NCBI GenBank assembly: GCA_965261105.1 | Contig: CBDHCM010000006.1 | Coordinates: forward strand, 248,001 to 312,000 | Direction of reading: 5' to 3' | Source of the DNA: Aldehydirespirator sp965261105 | GTDB lineage: Bacteria; Actinomycetota; Acidimicrobiia; Acidimicrobiales; Aldehydirespiratoraceae | DNA length: 64,000 nt | Shown: positions 50,048-58,833 of the stretch, piece by piece | Position numbering within the stretch: position 1 is the first letter of the stretch | Layout: every line of letters begins with the position of its first letter | The notes under the pieces: generated by a model | The model's input: only the letters and a program-made list of their open reading frames with translations | The model's database searches: none | What the model was told of the DNA's origin: nothing | Translations under genes and position numbers: made by a program

Positions 50048-50078
50048 CTCAAAAAGATATGAAACGCAAGAATTGGTA

Positions 50079-51647
50079 TCAGAGTTGCGGGTCGCCGTTC
50101 ATCCGGCGGGGCAGCGACAGGGGGTTGCCGTCGCGGACCGCTTCGGGCAGCAGCGCCGGCGGGAAGTTCTGGTAGCAGACCGGGCGCTGGAAACGCCGGA
50201 TCGCCAGGGTACCCACCGACGTGGAGCGGGGATCGGAGGTGGCCGGGAACGGTCCGCCGTGCACCATGGCATGGTTGACCTCCACCCCGGTCGGCCAGCC
50301 GTTGGCGATCAGCCGGCCCGCCTTGCGCTCCAGCAGCGGCACCAGCTCGGCTGCGGCCTCGTGGTCGGACTCGGCCATGTGGATCGACGCGGTCAGCTGG
50401 CCCGGCAGCGCCTCCAGCACGGCCTTGAGCTCGGCCAGCGACTCGTAGGCGGCCACCAGCCCGGCCGAGCCGAACACCTCCTCCTGCAGATCGGGCGACT
50501 CCCGCACCTGGGCCGCGGTGGCCGTGAACAGCACCGGGGCGGGTGCGTTGGCCGAGGATCCCGCGCTCCCCGAGCACACCCGGGCCGCGCCGGCCGCCTC
50601 CAGCCGGGACAGGCCCTCGTTGTAGGCACCGCGGATGCCGGCCGTGAGCATCACCTGGCCGCTCTGCTGCGCCACGGCCGAGCCGATGGCCTCCACCAGC
50701 GCGTCGGCCGGCGCGGGGACCAGCACCAGACCCGGATTGGTGCAGAACTGGCCCGCGCCCAGCGTCAGCGACCCCACATAGCCCGCGGCCAGGCTGTCGA
50801 GGTCGCCGGCCGCCGCTCCGGCCAGCACGACCTGAGGGTTGATGCTCGACATCTCCGCGTACACCGGGATCGGCTCGGGCCGGGCGGCCGCGGTGGCCAT
50901 CAGCGCGGTGCCGCCCGCCTGCGACCCGGTGAAGGCGATGGCCTTGATCTCGGGGTGGGCGGCCAGGGCCTGGCCCACCGTGCGGCCCGGCCCGAACAGC
51001 AGCGAGTACACCCCGCCGGGCAGGCCGCAGGACCGCACCGCCCCGGCCACCGCCGCTCCGGCCAGTTCGGCCGTGCCGGGATGGGCGTTGTGGGCCTTGA
51101 CGATCACCGGGCAGCCCGCAGCCAGCGCGGAGGCCACGTCGCCGCCCGCGGCCGAGAACGCCAGCGGGAAGTTGCTGGGCCCGAACACCGCCACCGGGCC
51201 CACTGCGATGTGGCGCTGGCGCACGTCCGGCCCGGGCAGCGGCGCCCGGTCGGGCTGGGCCTCGTCGAGGCGCGCCCCCTGGTGCGAGCCGAGCCTGACC
51301 TCGCGGGCGAACAGCCGGATCTGATTGGTGGTGCGTGACAGCTCGCCCTCGAGCCGTCCTATCGGCAGCCCGCTCTCCAGGCAGGCCCGGGCCACGATCT
51401 CGTCGCGGCAAGCGTCGAGATTGGCCGCCACCGTCTCCAAGAACGCGGCCCGCTCGGCGGGCCCAGTGTCCCGGAAGAGGTCGAAGGCCGCCCGGGCGCG
51501 GCGGGCTGCGGCATCCACCGCCGCCTCCGTGACGAAGGCGAACTCCGGATCGAGTTCCTGGCCCGAGGCCGGGTCGACGGCCCGCACCGACTCGCCCGAG
51601 CCGGCCCCGTCCCAACCGGCAATGATCGATCGTCCTGTAAGGCTCAC
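50079..51647 (-). CDS. aldehyde dehydrogenase, alpha-ketoglutarate-semialdehyde (2,5-dioxopentanoate) type
   Basis: 522 residues. The NAD(P) domain has GPVAVFGPSNFPLAFSAAGG near residue 150, KAHNAHPGTAE near 185 and FTGSQAGGTAL near 240; the general base Glu is in YAEMSSINPQVVLAG near 265 and the nucleophile in LGAGQFCTNPGLVLV near 300. SINPQV and GQFCTNPG, with the long C-terminus (PRRMNGDPQL), are typical of KGSADH enzymes that oxidise 2,5-dioxopentanoate to 2-oxoglutarate in hydroxyproline, glucarate or arabinose breakdown. A DapA-family lyase and a solute transporter in the same island fit such a pathway (inference). Confidence 0.87.
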   Translation of the reverse strand: MSLTGRSIIAGWDGAGSGESVRAVDPASGQELDPEFAFVTEAAVDAAARRARAAFDLFRDTGPAERAAFLETVAANLDACRDEIVARACLESGLPIGRLEGELSRTTNQIRLFAREVRLGSHQGARLDEAQPDRAPLPGPDVRQRHIAVGPVAVFGPSNFPLAFSAAGGDVASALAAGCPVIVKAHNAHPGTAELAGAAVAGAVRSCGLPGGVYSLLFGPGRTVGQALAAHPEIKAIAFTGSQAGGTALMATAAARPEPIPVYAEMSSINPQVVLAGAAAGDLDSLAAGYVGSLTLGAGQFCTNPGLVLVPAPADALVEAIGSAVAQQSGQVMLTAGIRGAYNEGLSRLEAAGAARVCSGSAGSSANAPAPVLFTATAAQVRESPDLQEEVFGSAGLVAAYESLAELKAVLEALPGQLTASIHMAESDHEAAAELVPLLERKAGRLIANGWPTGVEVNHAMVHGGPFPATSDPRSTSVGTLAIRRFQRPVCYQNFPPALLPEAVRDGNPLSLPRRMNGDPQL

Positions 51648-51713
51648 AACGTCCTCTCCTTGTCACCCGGGCGGCGCTCCCGGCGCTGCGACAGTAACGG
51701 TTCGCACAGCCTG

Positions 51714-51812
51714 GCAAAGAGGCGCGGCCTGGTGGCGGCGCGGCCTGGTGGCGGCGCGGCCTGGTGGCGGCGCGGCCTGGTGGCGGCGCGGCCTGGTGGC
51801 GGCGCGGCCCCA
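51714..51812. repeat. 16-bp GC-rich tandem repeat
   Basis: Six units of GCGCGGCCTGGTGGCG between the aldehyde dehydrogenase start and the PhyH gene end. No gene. Confidence 0.9.
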
Positions 51813-51918
51813 CCATGGCGTGGACACGATCACGGCGCGGCCCTGACCGTGGCGTGGACTTGGCAACACCAAGCCCGTGCCTACGGTGGACAGAAGGTGG
51901 GACAGCAGGTGTACGCCC

Positions 51919-52833
51919 TCAGGCGACCATCCGGGCTCTGTGCTCGCGGACAGTGGCCTCCCACTGCGGCCACGTCGGCCGTGCCTCCTCCGGGAGCACC
52001 ACGAAAGGCACGTCGCCGGCCGCGAGGATCCCGTTCTCGACGAACTCTGCCTGGGCGCGCTGCCGGTCGTCCACCGCCGCGCTGGCCGGGGTCGGGATGT
52101 ACCGGAAGTCGATGCTCCAGCGACTCCGCCGGGTCGCGTTCCGTTTGCTGGCGTGGACCGTGAGGTTGGTGAAGAAGAAAGCGCCACCAGTCCCAACCGG
52201 GACCGGCACCGGGGCGCCCCGAGCCTCGACGTCCTCGGAGAGACGGACGTTGCTGTCCTCGCCCCGCACCGCATCCAGCAGGCCCCATCGGTGACTGCCG
52301 GGAATCGCCCAGCAGCACCCGTTCTCGACCGTGGCCTCAACCAGCGGCACCCACACGCTGACCATGTGCAGGTCCGCGGTGCGCTTGGCCACCTGGCCCA
52401 CCTCGGCCTGGTCGAAGTAGTGGCTGTCCTGGTGCCAGGGAAACGACGAGATCGCGCTGCCGGGTAGCTTCGTGCGCAACGAGGGACTGGTCACAACAGA
52501 AACCTCGCCACCGAGCAGCAGACCCACGATGCGAAGGATCCCCGGATTGGTGTACAGGCCGTAGAACTCAGGCCCGAAGGTCCCGAACGGCCAGTCCCGA
52601 GGCGAGATGCCCTGCTCCTCGCAGATGGAGGCAAATCGGCGCTCGAACGGCTCGTCCCGGTGCAGGGAGGCCAGATCACCCCTGGCGTGCTGCTCGTGCG
52701 CGTAACCGTCGACCTTGGACGCGATGAAGCCCCGCATCGGATCCAGGTCGGTGTCGTTGATGATGTGCTCGACCACCACGAAACCGTCGCGCCGGTAGCG
52801 GTCGACGATGCCCTGGTCGCTCATCAACTCCAT
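51919..52833 (-). CDS. phytanoyl-CoA dioxygenase (PhyH)-family Fe(II)/2-oxoglutarate oxygenase
   Basis: 304 residues (ATG 52833; ATG 52824 is also possible). DGFVVVEHIINDTDLDPMRG opens the fold; SSFPWHQDSHYFDQAEVGQV gives the His-x-Asp iron ligands near residue 133, ENGCCWAIPGSHRWG follows near 172, and VHASKRNATRRSRWSIDFRY near 225 gives the distal His plus the Arg that binds 2-oxoglutarate. Such enzymes hydroxylate varied small molecules, not only phytanoyl-CoA. It diverges from the GntR gene, which may regulate it. Confidence 0.85.
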   Translation of the reverse strand: MELMSDQGIVDRYRRDGFVVVEHIINDTDLDPMRGFIASKVDGYAHEQHARGDLASLHRDEPFERRFASICEEQGISPRDWPFGTFGPEFYGLYTNPGILRIVGLLLGGEVSVVTSPSLRTKLPGSAISSFPWHQDSHYFDQAEVGQVAKRTADLHMVSVWVPLVEATVENGCCWAIPGSHRWGLLDAVRGEDSNVRLSEDVEARGAPVPVPVGTGGAFFFTNLTVHASKRNATRRSRWSIDFRYIPTPASAAVDDRQRAQAEFVENGILAAGDVPFVVLPEEARPTWPQWEATVREHRARMVA

Positions 52834-52860
52834 GCTCCACCCCCCGAGGCGTCGCTCGCA

Positions 52861-52889
52861 TTGGACTGCACTGCCGCGATGTATATATC
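52861..52889 (+). promoter_or_regulatory. predicted promoter/operator of the GntR gene
   Basis: TTGGAC (52861-52866), 17 bp, TATATC (52884-52889). The near-palindrome TGTATATATCA overlaps the -10 box and lies in the divergent gap, a natural place for GntR/FCD autoregulation. Confidence 0.55.
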
Positions 52890-52924
52890 ATGCATCGCAC
52901 GGAAGCAAGGGGGGTTAACGCCGG

Positions 52925-53599
52925 GTGGGTCCTTCCCGACTAGCGCCGCTGTCGCGCAAGAATCTGAGCGAGCAGATCATCGACGCGATCCGCGACGCCA
53001 TAGTCGAGGGCCGCTTCCGACCCGGTGACAAGATCCCCGAAGCCGAACTGGCCGAACAGCTCGGCGTGAGCCGCACCCCCATCCGGGAGGCCTTCAAGCT
53101 GCTCGAACAGCAGGGCCTAATCGAGATCCGGCCCAAGAACGGGACCTACGTGGCCAGCATGAACCGCGCCGAGGCCGAGGACGGGCTCCACGTCAGGGCG
53201 GCTCTCGAGGTTCTTGCCCTGCGCCAGGCTCTCGATCGCCTCTCAACCCAGCAATGGGACGAGCTCTGCGGCCGGTACGACACCATGTTGCAGGACGCCT
53301 GGCGCGCCGCCGCCACCAGCGACGCGGTCGCCGGCATCGAGTTCGACGTCGCCTGGCACACGCTGCTGGTCGAATCGGCCGGAAACCAGGCTCTGGCCCG
53401 AACCTGGTCGATGGGCGGCCTGTCCAATCTCATCTGGTCGTTCGAGTTCGACCTCTATCCCCTCGACGACGTCGCTTTCAAGTCGTGGGTGCTTCGACAC
53501 GTCGAGTTCCTGGACGTGCTGCGCGGCCGCGACCCGGCTGCATGCGAAGAGGCCGTCCGTTCTCACATTCTCATAAAGGTGGATGACGTGGATGGCTGA
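52925..53599 (+). CDS. GntR-family transcriptional regulator, FadR/FCD subgroup
   Basis: 224 residues from GTG 52925. The winged helix (about 14-78) has LSEQIIDAIRDAIVEGRFRP, AELAEQLGVSRTPIREAFKL and LEQQGLIEIRPKNGTYVA, the GntR signature. The FCD effector domain (about 85-215) keeps acidic/His metal-binding positions, e.g. EFDVAWHTLLVESAGN and VLRHVEFLDVL. FCD regulators respond to organic acids or amino acids. The C-terminus ends within a 15-bp tandem repeat (HILIKVDDVDG), so the final helix may be shortened. It lies between the PhyH gene (divergent) and the ABC transporter genes, the likely targets. Confidence 0.88.
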   Translation: MGPSRLAPLSRKNLSEQIIDAIRDAIVEGRFRPGDKIPEAELAEQLGVSRTPIREAFKLLEQQGLIEIRPKNGTYVASMNRAEAEDGLHVRAALEVLALRQALDRLSTQQWDELCGRYDTMLQDAWRAAATSDAVAGIEFDVAWHTLLVESAGNQALARTWSMGGLSNLIWSFEFDLYPLDDVAFKSWVLRHVEFLDVLRGRDPAACEEAVRSHILIKVDDVDG

Positions 53600-53735
53600 C
53601 ACGTGGATGGCTGACACGTGGATGGCTGATACGTGGATGGCTGATACGTGGATGGCTGATACGTGGATGGCTGATACGTGGATGGCTGACACGTGGATGG
53701 CTGATACGTGGATGGCTGATACGTGGATGGCTGAT
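53586..53735. repeat. 15-bp tandem repeat, ten copies, at the 3' end of the GntR gene
   Basis: ACGTGGATGGCTGAT/C repeated ten times. The GntR stop codon lies in the first unit. The ABC transporter leader begins just after. Confidence 0.95.
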
Positions 53736-53787
53736 TCCGCTGACCACTGAGCACAACCAAAGCAACTACACACCCCAGGGGGAACCA

Positions 53788-55464
53788 ATGTCAGACAGCG
53801 AGAAGAGTGGAATTGTCAAGCGCACGCTGAGCAGGCGCAAGTTCAACATGATCGCCGGCGGCTCGGTGCTGCTGGCCGCCTGCGGCGACGGCGACTCGGC
53901 CCAGCCGGCGGCCACCACTACCGCCGCGCCGGCCGCTACCACCACCGAGGCGGCCGCACCGGCGGCAACCACCACCATCGCCGCGACCACCACCACCGCG
54001 GCCGGCGCAGCCCCGACCACGACCACCACTGCCGCGCCCCGGCCTCTCAAGACCCTGCGCTACGGCTATCACGCCGCGACGACGTCGGCTGACACGCTCG
54101 ATCCCGCCTACCGGACATCGTCCACCGACGGCCTGTTCCAAACATTGGTTGCCGAGCAGCTCGTCCGACTGGACGAAAACCTCACGCCAACGCCGCATCT
54201 GGCCGAGAGCTGGTCGGCCAACGCCGACGGCACCGAGTGGACCTTCAACCTGCGCGAGGGGATCACCTTCCACGACGGCAAGCCGTTCGTGGCCGCCGAT
54301 GTGGTGTACACCTACCAGAGGCTCCTCGACCCCGACGTGGCCTCGCCCGGGGCGGGCAACCTGCCCGGCCTCGAGTCCGACGGGATGTCCGCCCCGGACG
54401 ACTACACGGTGGTCATGCGGCTCACCGCGCCCAACGTGGACTGGCCCGAGGCCATCACCAACTCCCACACGCGGATCGTGCCCGAGGGTGCCACCAATGC
54501 CGATCTGGCCGCCCAGAGCCTCGGCACCGGTGCGTACAGGATCGATGAGTTCATACCGGGCGAGGTCAGCACCGTCTTCGAGAGGAACGAGAACTACTGG
54601 CAGCCCGGCTTCCCCAAGGTCGATTTCCTCGAGGTCATCGCCATCGGTGAGGCGGAGGCCAGGCTGGCGGCTATCAGGCAAGGGCAGGTGGACATCCTGT
54701 CGGAGGTCCCCCTGGCGTCGGTGAGCGATCTCGAGACCGACCCCGACATCGAGATCGTCACCAACCCGATCGGCGGCTCCTCGGTGGCCTACTGCCAGAT
54801 CGACGTCCCGCCCTTCGACAACAACGACCTGCGTTTGGCCATCAAGTACGCCACCAACCGCCCTCAGCACGACGACCTCGTGTACGGGGGACGGGCCTAC
54901 CACATGAACGACATCCCCCTGCCGGGGTTGGTCCGGTTCGGGCTGGAGGGCACGCGCGAGCACGACGTGGCCATGGCCAAGGAGCACCTCAACCGGGCCG
55001 GCTACCCCGACGGCATCGACTTGACGCTCACCCTGGCCGACATGCAGGACTGGACGGTGTGGTGCCCGGTCTGGCAGCAGCAACTGGCCGAGGCCGGCAT
55101 CAACGTCGAGTTGGACGTGACCCCGGCCGACACCTACTGGGGCGACCAGTGGCTCTCAGCGCCGTTCGCCATGACCGGCTGGAACGTCCGCACCGTCGAC
55201 CACGGCCTCGGCCTGTGGTACCTGTCCGACGCCGACTGGAACGAGACCCACTGGGCCAGCGAGGAGTTCGACTCCGACCTTGCCTCCGCCCGGGCCACCA
55301 CCGACGAGGCCGAGCGGACCAGGCTCTACCACAAGCTGCAGCAGCAGATCGTCGACGAGGGCGGCCACTTCGTGCCGACCATGTACGGCTTCTACAGTGC
55401 CCAGCGCGCCGGCGTGACCGGTTGGCAGCCCCGCGGGGTGTACTACACCATCGACGTCCCCTGA
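53788..55464 (+). CDS. ABC transporter substrate-binding lipoprotein, family 5 (peptide/opine/solute)
   Basis: 558 residues. The signal SRRKFNMIAGGSVLLAACGD contains a twin-arginine-like SRRKF and a lipobox with Cys at residue 32. A Thr/Ala-rich linker (about 38-85) is followed by the SBP_bac_5 core: GYHAATTSADTLDPAYRTSS, PHLAESWSANADGTEWTFNL, REGITFHDGKPFVAADVVYT, GTGAYRIDEFIPGEVSTVFE and NRAGYPDGIDLTLT. This binds peptides or related solutes outside the membrane and hands them to the permease pair encoded downstream. The ligand is unknown. Confidence 0.92.
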   Translation: MSDSEKSGIVKRTLSRRKFNMIAGGSVLLAACGDGDSAQPAATTTAAPAATTTEAAAPAATTTIAATTTTAAGAAPTTTTTAAPRPLKTLRYGYHAATTSADTLDPAYRTSSTDGLFQTLVAEQLVRLDENLTPTPHLAESWSANADGTEWTFNLREGITFHDGKPFVAADVVYTYQRLLDPDVASPGAGNLPGLESDGMSAPDDYTVVMRLTAPNVDWPEAITNSHTRIVPEGATNADLAAQSLGTGAYRIDEFIPGEVSTVFERNENYWQPGFPKVDFLEVIAIGEAEARLAAIRQGQVDILSEVPLASVSDLETDPDIEIVTNPIGGSSVAYCQIDVPPFDNNDLRLAIKYATNRPQHDDLVYGGRAYHMNDIPLPGLVRFGLEGTREHDVAMAKEHLNRAGYPDGIDLTLTLADMQDWTVWCPVWQQQLAEAGINVELDVTPADTYWGDQWLSAPFAMTGWNVRTVDHGLGLWYLSDADWNETHWASEEFDSDLASARATTDEAERTRLYHKLQQQIVDEGGHFVPTMYGFYSAQRAGVTGWQPRGVYYTIDVP

Positions 55465-55560
55465 CGGCCCGAATCGTCGGCGCCGGCGGGCAGAACCGGC
55501 GCGATCCAGAGGCCGAGCGGACCGGGAGCGTAGCGAAAAGGAGCGGATCACTCGCCCGGG

Positions 55561-55590
55561 CGGCCCGTGAGCGCAGCGAACGAGAGCGGG
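55561..55590. repeat. dispersed REP-like element (second copy of 46831-46868)
   Basis: CGGCCCGTGAGCGCAGCGAA with CGAGAGCGGG matches the reverse complement of the element at 46831-46868. It lies between the binding-protein and permease genes. Confidence 0.6.
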
Positions 55591-55690
55591 AGTCAAGTGT
55601 GTGGTTCAATGCAGACATGCGGTTGGCTCTCAAGGCGGCTCCAGCCTTTCCGGTCGCCCATTTGCGGGCACCGGTAGTGCGTAGCAACTA

Positions 55691-56680
55691 GTGCATTTCG
55701 TCCGCGTCACCGGACACCGAACTGCGCTGGCCGTTGTCGCCCTGTTCGCGGTGTCGCTGATCACCTTCTGGGCGGTCGAGCTGCTGCCCGGCGACGCCGC
55801 CACCCGGATGCTCGGCCGCCAGGCGACCCCGGAGCGGGTGGCGCACTTCCAGGAGCAGATGAACCTCGACTCGCCCGCCCTGCAGCGCTACACGACCTGG
55901 ATCACCGGCTTCGTGCAGGGAGACTGGGGCGAGTCGCTGGTGCAGGCCCGACCGCCGACCGAGGGGGCGCCGGCCGGGCGGATCAACCGGTCCGTCACCG
56001 ACATCATCACCCCCCGCCTCTCCAACACGCTGGAGCTGGCCGCGCTGGCCCTGGTCATGTACGTCCCGCTGAGCCTGATCACGGGGATTGTCACCGCCGT
56101 CTACCGTGATCGGGCCTTCGCGGCCGGCCTGTCGACGCTGCTGATCCTGGGCTGCGCGGTTCCCGACTTCGTGATCGGGATATTCCTGCTGGTCATCTTC
56201 GCGGTGACCCTCGAATGGTTCCCCGCGCTGTCGCTCGTCGACCAGGCCGAGTCGCTCGGGGCCCAGCTCAGGATGATGACCCTGCCCGCGGTGACGCTGA
56301 CGGCGGCCATGACCGGCTTCGCGGTGCGCCAGATGCAGGCCAGCCTGCTGTCGGTGCTGAACTCCGACTACGTGCAGTTCGCCACCCTCAAGGGCCTGCC
56401 CCGGCGGAGGGTGTTGCTGCGGCACGCGCTGCCCAACGCCTTGGGCCCGGCCCTGCGGGCCACCGTGATCAACGTGGTGTGGCTCGTCGGCGGGGTGGTG
56501 CTGGTGGAGGTTGTGTTCACCTATCCGGGCATCGGGCTGCTGCTGCTCGACGCGCTGCGGCTGCTGGACACGCCGGTGATCCTGGCCTCGACCATGATCC
56601 TGGCCGGCGTCTACATCCTGTGCAACCTGGGGGCTGACCTGGTGGCGGCCGCGTTGAACCCCCGCCTGAGGACCGGCTGA
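55691..56680 (+). CDS. ABC transporter permease, DppB/OppB type
   Basis: 329 residues from GTG 55691. Six hydrophobic segments are visible (ALAVVALFAVSLITFWAVEL, ALALVMYVPLSLITGIVTAV, LLILGCAVPDFVIGIFLLVI, and three more). The EAA loop contacting the ATPases is VQFATLKGLPRRRVLLRHAL near residue 225. The N-terminal DppB features ELLPGDAATRMLGRQATPER and RYTTWITGFVQGDWGESL are present. It forms the membrane channel with the next gene, whose ATG overlaps its stop codon. Confidence 0.93.
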   Translation: MHFVRVTGHRTALAVVALFAVSLITFWAVELLPGDAATRMLGRQATPERVAHFQEQMNLDSPALQRYTTWITGFVQGDWGESLVQARPPTEGAPAGRINRSVTDIITPRLSNTLELAALALVMYVPLSLITGIVTAVYRDRAFAAGLSTLLILGCAVPDFVIGIFLLVIFAVTLEWFPALSLVDQAESLGAQLRMMTLPAVTLTAAMTGFAVRQMQASLLSVLNSDYVQFATLKGLPRRRVLLRHALPNALGPALRATVINVVWLVGGVVLVEVVFTYPGIGLLLLDALRLLDTPVILASTMILAGVYILCNLGADLVAAALNPRLRTG

Positions 56681-57645
56681 TGGGCGAGCCCGCTGACATG
56701 CCCGCGACTGGCCGGGAGGCGACCGCCGTGCCGGCGACTGGCCGGGAGGCGACCGCCGTGCCCGCGACCGGCGGGCCGGAAGCAGGTCCGAGCCGCCTCC
56801 GCAGGCTGGCGCGGCTGGCGCGGCTCGCACGCGACCGCCCCGTGTTCGTGGTGCTTCTGGCGGTGCTCTTCCTGCATTTCTTCATCGGGATCACCGGACC
56901 GTGGTGGGCGCCGTTCACGCACGACAAGATGCTCGTCGGCGACACCTTCACCGGCCCGTCGTGGGACCACTGGTTCGGCACCGACAACTTCGGGCGCGAC
57001 GTGTTCAGCCGGGTGGTCCGCGGCGAGCGAATCGTGCTGATCCAGGGGCTGTCGGCATCGGGCCTGGCCATCCTCGCCGGCTCCACCCTCGGCATCATGC
57101 TGGCCTACAAGCGGGGTTGGGTCGACGAGGTCGGCATGAGGGGCGTCGACATCATGCTGGCCCTGCCGGGGCTGATCCTCACCCTGCTGATCCTGGGCTC
57201 CATCGAGACCAACAACCTGGTGATCATCCTCACCGTCGCCTTCTTCTTCACGTGGCCGGTGACCCTCACCGTCAGGGCCGCGGCCCTGGGGGTGGTCACC
57301 GAGGACTTCGTTACCAAGGCCAAGCTGAGGGGCGAGTCGGCCCTGTCGATCGCGCGGCGAGAGATCCTGCCCAACGTGCTGGGAAACGTGCTGGTGGAGT
57401 TCTCGCTGCGCACCGGCTACGCGGTGTTCTTCATCGGCGCGCTGAGCTTCCTGGGCTTCGCGGCCGCGCCGCCGTCGCCGGAGTGGGGGCTGATGATCAA
57501 CGAGGGCCGCAAGTTCCTCAGTGCCTCCAAGTGGATGGTGCTGGGCCCGGCAATGGCCCTGGCCTCGCTGGTGGTGGCGCTGAGCCTGGTGACCGAGGAG
57601 GTCGGCGACATCCTCGGCGTGTCCAGCCGGCGGAGGTCGGACTGA
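56680..57645 (+). CDS. ABC transporter permease, DppC/OppC type
   Basis: 321 residues; start ATG overlaps the previous stop. Residues 5-28 are two to three ATGREATAVP repeats, then a basic Arg/Leu-rich stretch and helix 1 (FVVLLAVLFLHFFIGITGPW). The DppC pattern FGTDNFGRDVFSRVVRGERI near residue 105 and the EAA loop LRGESALSIARREILPNVLG near 215 are clear. It pairs with the DppB-type subunit. The downstream ATPase start again overlaps its stop codon, so the four genes are one operon. Confidence 0.93.
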   Translation: MGEPADMPATGREATAVPATGREATAVPATGGPEAGPSRLRRLARLARLARDRPVFVVLLAVLFLHFFIGITGPWWAPFTHDKMLVGDTFTGPSWDHWFGTDNFGRDVFSRVVRGERIVLIQGLSASGLAILAGSTLGIMLAYKRGWVDEVGMRGVDIMLALPGLILTLLILGSIETNNLVIILTVAFFFTWPVTLTVRAAALGVVTEDFVTKAKLRGESALSIARREILPNVLGNVLVEFSLRTGYAVFFIGALSFLGFAAAPPSPEWGLMINEGRKFLSASKWMVLGPAMALASLVVALSLVTEEVGDILGVSSRRRSD

Positions 57646-58745
57646 TGGCCGCCAGCACGACGTCCGGTGCGGTGATGGCCAGCGGGGCGCCCGACGGCAT
57701 TCCAACCAGCGGCGTTCCAACCAATGGCGTTCCAACCAACGGCGCCACAACTAGCGGCACCTCCGCCGAGCCGCTGGTGCGGGTCGAGGATCTCACCGTC
57801 GACTACCGCAACGACGACCAGTGGGTGAGCGTGGTCAAGAACGTGTCGTTCGAGATTGGGCGAGGCGAGACGCTGGGCCTCGCCGGCGAGTCCGGCTGCG
57901 GCAAGACCACCACCGCGCTGGCGATGTTCGGCTACAACAAGGCTGGCAGCCGGGTGGCGGGGGGCCGGGTCACTTTCGACGGCCGCGACCTTCTGGGCCT
58001 GTCCGACCGCCAGATGCAGCCCATCCGGGGCGCCCGGATCTCGCTGGTGCCCCAGAACCCGTCCAGCACCCTCACGCCGTCGATGAAGGTCGGCCGCCAG
58101 GTGGTCGAGACGCTCGAGAGCCACGGGGTGAGCTCGGGCCGCGACGCCGCCGAGCGCACCGTGGAGATCTTCACCCAGGTGGGGCTGCCCGAGCCGGCCA
58201 AGATGGCCCGGCGCTACCCCCACGAGCTCAGCGGCGGCCAGCAGCAGCGGGTGGTGATCGCCATCGCCATCGCCTGCCGGCCCGACCTGATCGTGCTGGA
58301 CGAGCCCACCACCGCGCTGGACGTGACCACCCAGGCCCGGCTGCTCGACCTGCTCGCCCACATCAAGGCCACCAGCGGCATGAGCGCGCTGTATGTGAGC
58401 CACAACCTGGGCGTGCTGGAGCAGATCTGCGACCGGGTGGCGGTTATGTACGCCGGCGAGCTCATCGAGATCGCGCCCACCACCGAGTTGTTCAACCGGC
58501 CCCGGCACCCCTACACCCGGGGCCTGATCGCGGCCGTGCCCCGGGTGGAGGCCGAACACGCCGGCACCGAGAAGCTGCGAGGCCTGCTGCGCCGCGACGA
58601 ACTCCCCGACGGCTGCGGCTTCGCGCCCCGATGCCCCTACGCCATGGCCGCGTGCTTCACCGACCCGCAGCGGCTGGACGAGATCGAGCCGTCGCACCAT
58701 GTGGCCTGCTGGCGGGTCCCCGACATCGAGACCGAGTCACCATGA
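57645..58745 (+). CDS. ABC transporter ATPase, DppD/OppD type
   Basis: 366 residues from ATG 57645; a much longer upstream frame is antisense/shadow of the permease. Residues 1-40 are Gly/Thr/Ser-rich repeats (IPTSGVPTNGVPTNG). Walker A is GESGCGKTTTAL near residue 85, Q-loop SLVPQNPSSTLTPS, signature HELSGGQQQRVVIAIAIACR near 195, Walker B LIVLDEPTTALDV and H-loop YVSHNLGVL. The C-terminal FAPRCPYAMAACFT is the oligopeptide-type extension, often with an iron-sulfur-like Cys set. It hydrolyses ATP for import. Confidence 0.94.
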   Translation: MAASTTSGAVMASGAPDGIPTSGVPTNGVPTNGATTSGTSAEPLVRVEDLTVDYRNDDQWVSVVKNVSFEIGRGETLGLAGESGCGKTTTALAMFGYNKAGSRVAGGRVTFDGRDLLGLSDRQMQPIRGARISLVPQNPSSTLTPSMKVGRQVVETLESHGVSSGRDAAERTVEIFTQVGLPEPAKMARRYPHELSGGQQQRVVIAIAIACRPDLIVLDEPTTALDVTTQARLLDLLAHIKATSGMSALYVSHNLGVLEQICDRVAVMYAGELIEIAPTTELFNRPRHPYTRGLIAAVPRVEAEHAGTEKLRGLLRRDELPDGCGFAPRCPYAMAACFTDPQRLDEIEPSHHVACWRVPDIETESP

Positions 58746-58766
58746 GCCGAGTCGCCGTGGGCCGTT

Positions 58767-58809
58767 CTGTTCGAGGAAACCCGCCGTATAGGCCAAGAAG
58801 CTCGAACAG
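58767..58809. repeat. inverted-repeat element between the two ATPase genes
   Basis: CTGTTCGAG (58767-58775) and CTCGAACAG (58801-58809) flank GAAACCCGCCGTATAGG. The element between the amidase and amidohydrolase genes (46880-46926) has the same design and core, GAAACCCGTCATATAGG. Confidence 0.6.
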
Positions 58810-58833
58810 TTCGGGAACGGGCGGGTCGGGGCC

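Noticed and set aside
50073..51338. 421-codon + frame over the aldehyde dehydrogenase
   Set aside because: Shadow of the catalytic gene on the reverse strand; composition is Arg/Gly/His-rich without domains.
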